From Lunularia cruciata (taxonomy: Eukaryota > Streptophyta > Marchantiopsida > Lunulariales > Lunulariaceae): a stretch of DNA of 64,000 bases. Positions within the stretch are counted from its first letter, which is position 1, and each line of letters starts with the position of its first letter. The notes below the pieces were generated by a model. That model saw only the letters and a list, made by a program, of their open reading frames with translations, ran no database searches and was not told where the DNA came from. The stretch spans positions 11,074,243-11,138,242 of the forward strand of contig OX419761.1 in the NCBI GenBank assembly GCA_948567375.1, written 5' to 3'. Positions 48,234 to 58,847 of this stretch are shown here, in pieces. The translations under genes were made by a program, and so were the position numbers.

Positions 48234-50864
48234 TCAACGGATCGAGGGTCTATAACCTCCTCCTCGAATGGTAGCATAGCGTAAAGTATCTCTATGCTGA
48301 GCAATCGCCAAGTTCTCGAAGGCCATCGGCATCACTCTCCGAAAGATCTCTGCCCACTGAGAACATGCGCTCATCCATACATCAGGGTCATCCAAGTCCA
48401 AAACTACAGTAGCATCTTGACGAATGGCTGTAGGTAAATCTGGATCTCGTCCATAGAGTAGAAAGTATGGAGAGAAGGATGCTAAGGAGGCTTGCCGGCT
48501 GAACCGATAGCCCATGGCCAACCAAGGTAACTGGAGATCCCAATCTCCCAAGTGGCCTCTCTGCAAACCATACTTTTGCAATCCTCTCTTCACCGTCTGA
48601 ACCACTCTCTCTGCTAAGCCATCTGCCTTAGGGTGATCTCGGGATGTAGTACGATGATCAATCAAAGCCTTGTCACACAAGACCTGAAACTCTCCCAAGA
48701 ACTCTGTACCCTGATCAGTCAAAACCTCAGCTGGTGCACCAAAATGACTAAGAACTTGATCCAGGAACGAGTAAGCTGTCCCTTCACTAGACTTGTCAGG
48801 AAGTGCCACCAACTCAATCCACTTGGAGAAGTGCTCCACCATCACCAAAACATACCGATGATGTCTCACAGTCAGCGGTAAAGGTCCGGCGAAGTCCAAA
48901 CTCCAACGGTAACCCAATCCCATGATAGGTAATGGGTGTAACTGTGGCGTAGGAGCATTGAATGATGCTCTAACTCGGTCACAAACCACACATCTGGCAA
49001 CAAACTGCTGTACCTCGGTCTGCATACCGCGCCACGAATAATGACTCTGGAGTAAGCTATATGTACGCTTTACTCCAAAATGTCCTAGCTCCTCATGAGC
49101 ATGACGGACCAACTGTGGTCTCTGTAATGGAAGTGGTACTACTCGCACTCTACCATCCTCCCATACACGCAAAAGGTGTCTACCCTCCAATCTGAACCGT
49201 CTGGCTCGCTGAAGAACACGGTCTCTCTCCTTGGCCCCAACTGTGCCACCCACAACACCAGTGCGAAGATAGTCCATCACTAAGACATCATCATGAATGT
49301 CTCGCTGAACTGTACCAATATCTTCACTCTCTGGATCTGTGACCTCAATAACTCCTCCTGTATGCGCTGAGAGAGATACCACCAATGTCTCTGCAAATAT
49401 ACACAGAAAGGCTGATGCATGCCAACCTGGCACCATCTCCTCATCTGTCTCACCATGCCAACGTGCTCCGGTCTGATCCTGCTGGCTGGGACATGGGTTT
49501 CTACTCAACCCATCTGCATCACGGTTCACCACTCCAGGTCTGTGAACAATCGTGAAATCATACTCCTGTAAAATCAGAGCCCATCGTGCAAGCTTCCCTG
49601 AAAGCTTGTCGGACTCCATCAACCACTTCAGCGGCTGATGATCAGTGATGAGAGTGAAGGGGTTACCAAATAGGTAACATCGGAAATGTGCTACTGCCCA
49701 AACTGCTGCCAAGCACTCTCCCTCATATGAACTATACTTCGCCTCCGCTGAATTGTTGGAGCGACTAGCATAGGCCACCACAAACTGCTTCTCCTCATCA
49801 TCATGTTGGGTGAGCACCGCTCCAAGCCCCAACATACTCCAATCAGTGTGAACCTGAAATGGTCGTCCCCTGATCGGTCTCCTCAAAATAGGAGCAGATG
49901 TCAACCTCTCCTTGAGCTCTACAAAAGCTCTCTCCTGCTCATCTCCCCAACACCACTCCTGTGTAAGCTTGGTCAGCTTCGTCAAGGCCTTGGCAATGGC
50001 ACTAAATCCTCTAACATAGCGGCGATAGAAGTTCGCCAACCCAAGGAATGCTCGCACTCTGCTCACATCCGTAGGCCGAGGAATATGTGCAATAGCCTCC
50101 ACCTTGGTCTGCTGAACACCAAGTCCTCCGGGGTAGATAGTGTGACCCAAATACTCAACCTGCTCATGGAAGAACCTACACTTCCCAGGATGTAATTTGA
50201 GTCCATGAGATCTCAACCTCTCAAACACCTCCAACAACTGTCGCTCATGCTCCTCCACAATAGTGCTATACACCAAAATGCCATCAATATAGCACCGAGC
50301 AAAATCCAGTCCAGCTAGGATCCTATCCATGACCCTCTGGAACTCAGCAGGAGCATTCTTCAACCCAAATGGTAAGAACCTCCACTGATATAACACATCC
50401 TTGCCGTGAGGATCAATAGCCCAAAATGCTGTCTTGGACTTATCTTCCTCCTTGATCGGCAACTGATGATATCCCGCTCGAAGATCCAAAGTACTGAAGA
50501 CCTTTGCATGCCCAATCGCATCAAAAATCTCCTCCGGTGTAGGCATGGCATACCGATCAGCCCTGGTCTGTCGGTTGATAGGACGGTAATCTCCACATAT
50601 CCGCCTATCTGTATAGTTGCCATGCATATCCTTCTTGGCTGGCATCACTGTCGCTGATGCATACTCTCCATGTGAAATCTCCACCAAACCAGCCTCAAAA
50701 AGGTCACTACTCCGGCTCTGAATCAATGTCCTCTCCATCTCACTATATCGATAAGGACGTCGGAAAACAGGTGTGTCGCTAGTCAGCTCAATCCGTATAC
50801 CAGGTCCCTTCAGAGCACCCAAATCCTTCATACTGAAGGCAAAACAACTCGTGTGACTCCTCAA
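48234..50864 (-). CDS. Reverse transcriptase, RNase H and integrase frame (876 aa)
   Basis: Reverse transcriptase lies at about residues 25-245 (KDMHGNYTDRRICGDYRPIN, FSTLDLRAGYHQL, FLPFGLKNAPAEFQ), with the HTIYPGGL thumb region near 241. RNase H lies at about 335-455 (FQVHTDWS, YEGECLAAVWA, TDHQPLKWL, NRDADGLSR). The integrase zinc region is at about 587-630 (HAHEELGHFG, CVVC) and the catalytic core at about 650-760 (SLDFAGPL, LTDQGTEF, HPKADGLAERVVQ). The domain order is that of Ty3/gypsy. It lies directly downstream of the methyltransferase part. It encodes the copying and insertion enzymes of the element. Confidence 0.93.
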   Translation of the reverse strand: MRSHTSCFAFSMKDLGALKGPGIRIELTSDTPVFRRPYRYSEMERTLIQSRSSDLFEAGLVEISHGEYASATVMPAKKDMHGNYTDRRICGDYRPINRQTRADRYAMPTPEEIFDAIGHAKVFSTLDLRAGYHQLPIKEEDKSKTAFWAIDPHGKDVLYQWRFLPFGLKNAPAEFQRVMDRILAGLDFARCYIDGILVYSTIVEEHERQLLEVFERLRSHGLKLHPGKCRFFHEQVEYLGHTIYPGGLGVQQTKVEAIAHIPRPTDVSRVRAFLGLANFYRRYVRGFSAIAKALTKLTKLTQEWCWGDEQERAFVELKERLTSAPILRRPIRGRPFQVHTDWSMLGLGAVLTQHDDEEKQFVVAYASRSNNSAEAKYSSYEGECLAAVWAVAHFRCYLFGNPFTLITDHQPLKWLMESDKLSGKLARWALILQEYDFTIVHRPGVVNRDADGLSRNPCPSQQDQTGARWHGETDEEMVPGWHASAFLCIFAETLVVSLSAHTGGVIEVTDPESEDIGTVQRDIHDDVLVMDYLRTGVVGGTVGAKERDRVLQRARRFRLEGRHLLRVWEDGRVRVVPLPLQRPQLVRHAHEELGHFGVKRTYSLLQSHYSWRGMQTEVQQFVARCVVCDRVRASFNAPTPQLHPLPIMGLGYRWSLDFAGPLPLTVRHHRYVLVMVEHFSKWIELVALPDKSSEGTAYSFLDQVLSHFGAPAEVLTDQGTEFLGEFQVLCDKALIDHRTTSRDHPKADGLAERVVQTVKRGLQKYGLQRGHLGDWDLQLPWLAMGYRFSRQASLASFSPYFLLYGRDPDLPTAIRQDATVVLDLDDPDVWMSACSQWAEIFRRVMPMAFENLAIAQHRDTLRYATIRGGGYRPSIR

Positions 50865-50972
50865 GAACCTCCAAACCCTCCGTCTTTCCTCTCCAGTAAG
50901 CTTGGGTCCAAGATCTGGCTCCCAAGTATCCTCTGTAACTGTAGTAGGAGTGGAAGACGTACTGACTGGCTG

Positions 50973-53900
50973 CTATACTGGGCCCTTGGGAGCAATGGTG
51001 TCATGCTCCCGACCACTAGAGGTCCCAACCTCTGTGTGAAAAACTCCCTCCACTCTGGCTGCAAGCTCCATACGTCCTCTGGCTGCATCCCATGTGGACC
51101 AAGGGTGTAATCCAAGTAGCCCACGCTCACCTGGATGGACTCCAAGTAGACCACTCTCCCTAGTAGCTACTGGATGTGTCCCAAGAATACCATGTCCACT
51201 CGGTCCATCGCCCCCAGCATGTGCCTGAATCGTCTCAATAGGCACAGGGCTCACAAGTGTCCGAGTGGTGATGCCTATCAAGCGCATCCTACGCTGCTCT
51301 GCCAAACCAAGGCTCACAATCCAGGTCAAACAGTTCAGGTCCATAGCCTGACCTAACACCTGATGCCTGGATGCCTCTGACACTGCTGGAACAGTGGTAA
51401 TACCGGTGCGAAAACCCATCGCCCGCTCTCTCTCATCAGCATTGGGCTCCACCAACTGCTGTAACTGTGAGTCCCAAACAAGTCCAGGTCCTCCCTCTCG
51501 AAAAGCATGAGAGCCTGGGAAACTCATGAGTGTGGGAAATGCAGCTCTAGGCTGTCCAACTAGGTTCACCACTGCCATGGGTGACCTATCAGCCACTACC
51601 ACTGTCTGAGACTGACGCCCAACATCCAAGATATCATCAACAAGAATGTGGTCCAGTCGCTGAATCCCATCATAAGCACGCTGTAGAACCTCTCTGGGTA
51701 AGATGTTTGTCCACCAAAGACGAAGACGATGAGCCCGTGATCCCACTCTGGCTGCATCTAACAATACAGCAGGTCCCATCCATGAATGGACCTGATGTGT
51801 ACTCGCCACCACTCTAGTGCAAGAATCACCCATCAATGGAACGTTCTCCAAAAGGTAAGCTGGAGAAACAGACTGATGAACCTGGAGATGTCGTAGTATC
51901 CGTAACATCTCCCAAAACACACCAGAACGAGGATCCTGAAGACCCAAACCGCGGCCCGCACGTGTATGTCCCTGACATGGCCATCCAGAAATCACCAAGT
52001 GAACAGGCCCATGTCTCTCTAGGTCATGCGCCCCCAGTAAGGAAATGTCTCCTGGTAAGGCCTTCTGGTAACCTCTGACTGCTGACATCGGTAATAACTC
52101 CGGATACCGATAGGCCAAGTGTGCTACATGATGTAGAGAGACTCGCCTAGCAGTCTCATCTCTCTCTACATACAAGTACCTCTGTACTCGGATACCCGCC
52201 TGTAATACCGCAGCTAGTCCGGTGCTGATCCCACCAAACAACTCCAATAGGCATATCCCCTCTACTGGATACTGCCAAGCAATGAGTGTGGTATCCAGAG
52301 GTGTCAAAGCAATTGCCTCTGGAGGCTCATCCTCACACTCATCCCCTGATGGTACGAAGGCTCCACTCCAAGCCTGCTGCACCAACTGATCTGCATGCTG
52401 CTGCAATGCCTCCTCTGAACTCCACAATGGAACATCCAAGGTGGATAGAACAATCCCACTCGTACTCCATAGCCGAGTGATCTCCTCTGGTATTGGAGTA
52501 TCCTCTGCATGGGCGTTCCCCTCCAACAAGTCACCAGGCCAAGTAACTGCACCGCTGAAAGCCAAAACTGATGCTGCCATGGTCCCGGACTGTAGTGAGC
52601 CAAGACTGCCACTACTGAAGCGTACTGGTAGGCGACATACCCGTCCCTCACCAGACTGCCAACCAGGTCTATAAGAGGCTGTCTCCTCCCAATAGTCAAT
52701 ACTGAAACCCATAGGGTATAACACTGCTCCCCCAACTAGCACATCATAGGACTCAGCTATCGTCGCAATAGCCTGAGCTCTCACCACCGAGCTATCAGTC
52801 GGATGACCAAGCTGAACCTGGACAACAAGCTCTCCACGTGTGATGTACTGTGTCGAACCACCACCAAGAGATGTTTGGATCTGAAATGGACACCTCTCCA
52901 CATCGGTCTTCCGTAACTCCAGACCAACAACTGCAGCCTTCCCCAACATAAGGGGCTGCGCACCAGAGTCTAACAAGACTCTCTGTGGTGTATAGACCTT
53001 CCCTGAAGGTCCTACCAAACGAAAGATCCCCCTCTGGTTATCCAATAGGACAACACCAGGTGTAAACCGCGCTCTCTCAAAGGCCGGTCTAGCTGGCAAC
53101 TCCTCCAGTCTAGCCGCTGCTGCCTGCCATAAACCACTGGTCGCTGAACGGATCCCATGCTCCTCAACCAAGTCAGCTCTACTACCAACCACCTCTGCTC
53201 TAGTAGTAGGAACTGCACCATCCCTACTCTCACACAACGTGGCAGCCAACCGGAACACTGGGGCTGGGTCCACTCCCAATGTAAACATGTCACTGGCTGA
53301 AAATAAAGGATGCCGCATAATCAGCTGAGCCGCCTCCAACATCATGCTAGACTCAGTCTGTGTAGTAGCAGGTGGCTGACTAGCAGGTACTCCATCAAGT
53401 ACTCCATCAAGTACTCCATCACCTGCACTGGGACGTCTAGGAACCATGGATGTCGTCTGCAATGCCTCAGATAGCGTGAAAGATTGGGGAAGTCTGACCT
53501 GTCTCCCAACCTCTCCTCTCTGTGGGTCCAACTCCACTGATGCTCCTCTAGGCTCTGGAGCACGTACTGCACTCCTAGTCACTGCTGCAGATGCATCCAC
53601 CTGTGCTGCTCCGCACATGAAGTCCAAAGCATCTCTATCACCAGCATATGAGGTGGAAGCCTCAGCACCCAAATCTGATCTCCTATGAGCAATAGCCATA
53701 CTAGCCAATCTCTGCTCCAACTGCTCAATCCGAGTAGCCATAGCTGTGTCAGAAGTAAGGGCAGGTACTGCACCCCTACTAGGTGTAGATCCTCTACCAC
53801 CACCTCTACCACCTTGTCCTCCATGAACTGGAGCTCCTCTACTACCTGCCATAGCAGCCCTACCACTCCGTAACTCCGGGTGTAGGTCAAAACACCGGTC

Positions 53901-55262
53901 ACTAGTATGACCAAATCTATGGCAGTGCTCACACTGCCTCTGTGCTGGCTGTGATGCACCAGAGGTATCACGTCCGCTGCCCTGAGTACACTCTCTCCTA
54001 TGGTGAGGTCCACCACAAGTCCAACAAGCAACACCACCACTCGCTGGCTGCTGCTGCCCCAAAAATGAGGGTAAGGGTCTAACTCCACTAGGCCCTCCAC
54101 TCGCTCCATAGGATCTAGGCTGTCCACCCTGTCCTCGAAAACCAACTGGGCGTGGTGCACTCTGCTGCACTCTAGAAGAAGTCACAACCGTGGATGAGGT
54201 CTCTCTACCAAATCCAGCTGTCACCACTCTCTCCTCCACCATGTTGAGCTCAATACGCTCAGCCAAACCAAAGACTACTGCCAAAGTGGGCGAAGTAGCC
54301 TGCAACAACGTAGCATCACGAACTCTACGTCGCAACTCCCTGTCCAATATCCCATACCAAAACTGGACTGCCTGGGCCTCAGTAACTCCCTGAGTGAAAC
54401 TGATCAGCCGCCTCATGCAAGTGTATGCCTCGCGTAGGCTCTCTCTAGCCTTCCGCTGGAACTCCTGCAAGCTCCTCAGCTTGTCAGTCCGCACTCCCTG
54501 GTAGTTCTGCCTCAAACATAGGAAGAACTCAACCATGGGGTTAAACCCCGGTACCACACCACCTCCTGCAGCGGTACCTCCACTCGTAGTAGCACTATCT
54601 CCAGCTAGTGCACCTCCACTAGCTCCACCAACACTACTCGAGCTAGAACTCGTAGGTACAACCGACCTACTCCTGGCCACCAAACCTGAAGTGATGGAGA
54701 CATAGTGTGGAGACCAATACTGTCTCCATAACTCAATCTCCTCCAAATGAGCTCTCCTGAACTCATGGTAGTTGTCCATCGGTGGACCCTCCAAGTGCTG
54801 AAACAACCCCTTCCATGCCATGAAGGGTGTGAACAAAGTCGGGTTCCGCATCTGCTGCAGATCACACCAACTATCAAACTCCTGGATGAAGTCATCCAAC
54901 TCAATGGTACCCACTGTACCAGAGTAACGCCTAGGGCCTTTGGAGGCCCCATAAATCTCGTCCATGTCCCACAACAACGGTGCGGACACACCAAGTGCAC
55001 TCTCAACTGAATCAGCTCCTGTGTCGAACTCCAACTCAGAGTCAATCTCCTCCCTCACTGGGACCTGAGATACAGGCTGATACCGAGCACCACTCCGAGT
55101 AAACCCACTGCGTACTGCAGGGCTAACTCCTCTGGAATCTCCAAAGAACTCCGTCGTGACAAAGTAACCACACCAACAAACCCGAACCACCAACTGCAAC
55201 AGCAAGTGCCCCACCAAGTGCCAACACCACCGCGTGCCAACACCAACTAAAACACCACCCAC
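50973..55262 (-). CDS. Gag, protease and C5-cytosine methyltransferase frame (1429 aa)
   Basis: Gag body occupies about residues 70-350, with a WYGILDRELRRRVRDATLL segment typical of retrotransposon gag. Two zinc knuckles follow (CWTCGGPHHRREC near 413-425 and CEHCHRFGHTSDRC near 444-457), then a Gly/Arg-rich stretch and a short coiled segment (about 508-522). The protease has LLDSGA at 763-768 and a DVLVGG block at 840-845. From about 1003 to 1318 lies a C5-methyltransferase: motif I LLELFGGISTG (1005-1015), motif IV SGWPCQGHTRAGR with catalytic Cys1096, motif VI LLENV with Glu1139, motif VIII HRLRLWW, motif IX AMGF and motif X GQAMDLN. No target or reader domain besides these is seen. The methyltransferase lies between protease and reverse transcriptase, so it is part of the polyprotein and not a passenger gene. 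The annotated N-terminus is the first Met of the frame; the true start may be further in. Confidence 0.93.
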   Translation of the reverse strand: MGGVLVGVGTRWCWHLVGHLLLQLVVRVCWCGYFVTTEFFGDSRGVSPAVRSGFTRSGARYQPVSQVPVREEIDSELEFDTGADSVESALGVSAPLLWDMDEIYGASKGPRRYSGTVGTIELDDFIQEFDSWCDLQQMRNPTLFTPFMAWKGLFQHLEGPPMDNYHEFRRAHLEEIELWRQYWSPHYVSITSGLVARSRSVVPTSSSSSSVGGASGGALAGDSATTSGGTAAGGGVVPGFNPMVEFFLCLRQNYQGVRTDKLRSLQEFQRKARESLREAYTCMRRLISFTQGVTEAQAVQFWYGILDRELRRRVRDATLLQATSPTLAVVFGLAERIELNMVEERVVTAGFGRETSSTVVTSSRVQQSAPRPVGFRGQGGQPRSYGASGGPSGVRPLPSFLGQQQPASGGVACWTCGGPHHRRECTQGSGRDTSGASQPAQRQCEHCHRFGHTSDRCFDLHPELRSGRAAMAGSRGAPVHGGQGGRGGGRGSTPSRGAVPALTSDTAMATRIEQLEQRLASMAIAHRRSDLGAEASTSYAGDRDALDFMCGAAQVDASAAVTRSAVRAPEPRGASVELDPQRGEVGRQVRLPQSFTLSEALQTTSMVPRRPSAGDGVLDGVLDGVPASQPPATTQTESSMMLEAAQLIMRHPLFSASDMFTLGVDPAPVFRLAATLCESRDGAVPTTRAEVVGSRADLVEEHGIRSATSGLWQAAAARLEELPARPAFERARFTPGVVLLDNQRGIFRLVGPSGKVYTPQRVLLDSGAQPLMLGKAAVVGLELRKTDVERCPFQIQTSLGGGSTQYITRGELVVQVQLGHPTDSSVVRAQAIATIAESYDVLVGGAVLYPMGFSIDYWEETASYRPGWQSGEGRVCRLPVRFSSGSLGSLQSGTMAASVLAFSGAVTWPGDLLEGNAHAEDTPIPEEITRLWSTSGIVLSTLDVPLWSSEEALQQHADQLVQQAWSGAFVPSGDECEDEPPEAIALTPLDTTLIAWQYPVEGICLLELFGGISTGLAAVLQAGIRVQRYLYVERDETARRVSLHHVAHLAYRYPELLPMSAVRGYQKALPGDISLLGAHDLERHGPVHLVISGWPCQGHTRAGRGLGLQDPRSGVFWEMLRILRHLQVHQSVSPAYLLENVPLMGDSCTRVVASTHQVHSWMGPAVLLDAARVGSRAHRLRLWWTNILPREVLQRAYDGIQRLDHILVDDILDVGRQSQTVVVADRSPMAVVNLVGQPRAAFPTLMSFPGSHAFREGGPGLVWDSQLQQLVEPNADERERAMGFRTGITTVPAVSEASRHQVLGQAMDLNCLTWIVSLGLAEQRRMRLIGITTRTLVSPVPIETIQAHAGGDGPSGHGILGTHPVATRESGLLGVHPGERGLLGLHPWSTWDAARGRMELAARVEGVFHTEVGTSSGREHDTIAPKGPV
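51309..52256 (-). other. C5-cytosine DNA methyltransferase domain
   Basis: About 316 residues, a compact catalytic domain without BAH, UBA, RFTS or chromodomain attachments. The motif order I-IV-VI-VIII-IX-X is conventional, not rearranged as in plant DRM enzymes. Motif I (GISTGLAAVLQAGIRVQRYL) and the spacing to IV recall the DNMT3 pattern GIATG...LGIKV, whereas motif IV has the WPCQ form. Key residues for cofactor binding, the catalytic Cys and the motif VI Glu are visible. The subfamily is not settled. Confidence 0.9.
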
Positions 55263-56507
55263 TAATGTAACTCTAACCGAGATAACTACACTAGGGGAAG
55301 GGCAACCTGTAACTTGCCATCATAACACGCACTCTCACGGTCTGTAGGTCATCACTTCCTGCCTCATCGGAGAGAAACAAAGGTAGTCTGACTGGTCATC
55401 ACTCCAGCCTCACCACCGAGAGCACACCAGAGCACCAACGCTCAAAAGTCAAGGCACCTCACACAAACGTGGTGCACAAACAGGAAGCAGAGAATGGAGG
55501 GGATCCAATCACAAGAAATCTAAACGAAAACCCTCCATCTCATAACACAACACGGGACTGACTCTGCCATCATTTGGCATTTGACATAAGAGTAGTTCGT
55601 ATCTAAGTCCTAAGCTACCAGGATCACCAAGAATGGGATCAAACTGCCTCTCCTAGCCAAAGCTACATGTGTATAGATAACAGTGGCACAGTCACTATGA
55701 CAACAAGTGAGGGTGGACCAGTTGGCTAGGGCACCAGTCTAGGAACAAGAGATCTAGGGGTCAAACCCTGTTGCGCACAATCTAGCAAGAAAGGCAGATT
55801 TTGCCAACCAATGACCAAGATCTACACTAAACTAGCTAGCCTCACGCCAGCAAGCTGGCTTGCTGGCCCTTCTGGCCCTTCTAGGCCTTCGTAGCCTCTC
55901 ATAGCCCACAGCCCTATGCCTCGAAGCCTCGAAACGCCGAAATTCAGCCAAATGAGGCCTTTCTTGTTGCCACTTCGAACCTCCTCCAAAATTGGCGAAA
56001 CTTCTCCAAATCTGCGAAACTCCTCCAAACTAGCGAAACTTCTCCAAATCTGGCCAAACAGCGAAACTCCTCCAATTCTGGCCCAAAATCTGACGTAAAA
56101 TCTGACGTAAACCCTAAAGATGGATGTCCGCCAAATCCCCCGCTAACTTTCCACTCGAGCCAAATTGACAAAACGGGTTTTTCCAAATCACAATTTCATG
56201 AGAAGAGCTTTCCAACTCCACCTTCAATTTCACTTTCCGAGCCCAACTCGCAGCAAATTGGTCCTGCCTTCACCTCCTGAGCTCAAAATCACAACACTGC
56301 TCGAAAATTGCTCCTTCTTTGCTCGAAATTTGGCCAGCGCTTCCGCACACCGTCCGCCTAACTGCCAAATTTGCATCAACTACACGAGTTCTGCACACTA
56401 GGGAAACACAGAACCTGAATCGAGCTACCACGATCCACCGAGCTTTGGAGATACCACCAACACTCAACGTTCCTGCACCCGATTTCCCCCTGACTTCACT
56501 TCTCTGA
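55263..56507 (-). other. Leader of the young gypsy element
   Basis: About 1.2 kb between 5' LTR and the gag frame, collinear with 26399-27640 of the older copy. It contains a run of diverged short repeats of the type GCGAAACTCCTCCAAA (about 55975-56075). No protein is evident. It presumably holds packaging and dimerisation signals. Confidence 0.7.
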
Positions 56508-56958
56508 TGTAATCAGATTGCTTACCATTCTCAACTCAACTCAACTCAGATCAGTACTTGATCTGTCACTCTATAAACTGCCAACAACTGGGCACTGATT
56601 ACAGTCAAGCCACACCCACTCAAGCATAGAGAATCCAGGTGACGCTCGCCGGCCTCTGTCCACCATAGCCAGGAACTCGAAGGCTCAACATCAGAGAAGT
56701 GAGCTCTCTGGAGCTCACTTCGAAACTATACCCCATGGACTCGAGCTAGCCCTGAAACCCTAACGGTCCCGCTGACGGCACACTCGACGGTGCAAACGGT
56801 GCAAAGTGATGGTGGGCCCCACCGTGAAGTCAGTACCCCAAACACGAAATCTAACCGTCGGAAAGTAGTCCCTGAGAAACAGCTAGAATAACTCTAACTA
56901 CCATCACTGGAACTCCAGTGTCCGAGCATCTAGATGCGGAACTACAAATGGCGTGACA
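56508..56958 (-). repeat. 5' LTR (core form) of the young gypsy element
   Basis: In element sense it begins TGTCACGCC and ends CTGATTACA, 451 bp, and starts at the same base as the 5' LTR of the older copy at 25947. It is followed by ATCAGAG, a partial match to an initiator-tRNA primer site. Confidence 0.85.
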
Positions 56959-58847
56959 TTGTTCGTAGGGATGTAATATTTGACAAGAGTAGTATGATGA
57001 AAAATATTACTATGTCAGCCAAAGAAAGATCAGATTTTTTTTGATATTGTAAAAGTAGAGATTGATGTTGAAGAAGAAGACATCTTGTCTCCCACAGATT
57101 TTTCAAATGATCCATCACAAAGAGAAGTCAACCAAAAAAGATCAGATTTGGTTGGATATTGTAAAAGTAGAGATTGATGTTGAAGAAGAAGACATCTCTT
57201 CCCCCATAGATTTCAAAGTGATCCACCAGAAGAGAGAAGTCAAGAAGTTATAAGAGATTTTTTGATAGAGAGCAAAGACTACCAAAGAGAGACAAATATT
57301 CATTGGTAGCTTATTCTCTTCTAATAAAAATAGTAAGACTTCTATGTATGAGGAAGCAATGCAAGATCTAAAGAGCCAAAGATGACACAAAAAAGGGAGA
57401 GAAGATAAAGTCTCTAGTCCAAAATAAAACTTGGAGACTTGAGAAATTACTTGCATGCAAGAAGGCAATGGAATGCAGATGTATATATCAAAAGAAGGAA
57501 GGACTCTAAAAACAGGTGGAGATCAATACAAAGAAAGCTGTAGCAAAAGGTTGAAGCCAAAAAGAAGCTATCAACTTTGATGAAATATTTTCACCAATGG
57601 TAAAGATCTCTTCAATTTGTGTATTGCCAGCAATAATTACTTTGCATAATCTATAGTTAGAACAATTGGATGTTACTAATGCATTCTTACATAAAGAATT
57701 GAAGGAGGAGATTTACATGCATCAACCAAAGGGTTTGTGGATCAAGGAAGGAAAACCTAGTTTGTAGGTTATAAAAGTCATTCTATAGATTGAAGGAAAG
57801 TCCAAGGCTATAATAAAAGAAGTTTGGTGCTTTTATGTTAAAGCATGGATATGACCAAAGAGAGTCAGATTGTGTGGTATACATCAAGAAGCTACATGGG
57901 ACTAGCTGTTTGGATTTAATCATCATAGTCCTATATATGGATGATATGCTTATTGCTACAAAGGACATGTTGAGGTGGAGAAATTCAATGTGCAGCTTGG
58001 CAAGGAATTTGAGATGGACTTAGGCTCTTCAAAGAGAGTACTTGGAATTGAAATCCACAAGGATAGGAGCAATGGAAAACAATGTATATCCCAAAGAAGA
58101 TACTGGAAAAGTTACTTACATTTTTTGGTATGGAGAGTGCTAAATTTGTGATTTTTCAGATAGCAAACCATTTCAAGATAATGTTGGAGCAATGTCCATT
58201 AAATGAGGAAGAGTTAACATTCATGTCCAACATTCCTTATTCTAATGCTGTTGGGAGGTTAATGTTTGCAAAGGTTTTCACTAGACCTAATATCTCATGC
58301 TTAATAAGTATAGTGAACAAATATATGGCATCCTAGGAAGCAACATTGGGAAGTAATGAAGTAGATACTTTGCTACTTGAAGGGTATGATAGATCTTGGC
58401 ATTTAATTTGACATGGAGCAGAACCAAGGAGTGATTATAGGGTATGTGGATGCTGATTTTGCTGGAGATTTGGACAAGAAGAGGTCCATAATTGGATTTA
58501 TGTTTACAATTGCTAGTTGTCTTGTGAATTGGAAGTCTACTCTTTAGCCTATAGTTGCTCTTTCAACTATAGAGGCAGAATATATGGAAAAAATGGAGGC
58601 AACAAAAGAGGCTATATGGCTCCAAATATTAGTCAAGGATGTAAGAGTTATAGAAATGAAGTCCAAGCTTCATTGTGATAGCCAAAGTGCTATTCACGTG
58701 GCCAAGAATCAAGTGTTCCATTCTTGAACCAAGCACATCAATGTGAAGCATCATTTTATTAATGAAGTTGTGAACAATGGAGAAGTCAATCTACAAAAGA
58801 TTAGCATAAAGGTGAATGCAGTTGATATGTTGATTTAGTCAACATAT

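Larger units (their letters stand above)
47028..56958 (-). mobile_element. Young Ty3/gypsy element carrying DNA methyltransferase and PHD finger
   Basis: A 9.9-kb minus-strand insertion into the copia element, flanked by TTGT (possibly TTGTT) on both sides. In element order it has a 5' LTR (56508-56958), a leader of about 1.2 kb, a gag-protease-methyltransferase frame, a reverse transcriptase-RNase H-integrase frame, an integrase-tail/PHD frame, a polypurine tract and a 3' LTR. It looks nearly whole, with only a few breaks. The two LTR cores differ at about 9 of 448 positions. At an assumed 1e-8 changes per site per year that is about one million years; the true rate here is unknown. Retrotransposons carrying C5-methyltransferases have been reported from dinoflagellates and charophyte algae (de Mendoza and colleagues, 2018); a relationship to the charophyte ones is possible but untested. 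Confidence 0.95.

Noticed and set aside
51309-52256. Methyltransferase as a host gene captured by chance between two elements
   Set aside because: It shares one continuous frame with gag and protease and has no introns, and pol follows directly, so it belongs to the element.
51581-54393. Many plus-strand and shifted minus-strand frames of 60-193 codons
   Set aside because: They are shadows of the 1429-residue gag-protease-methyltransferase frame.
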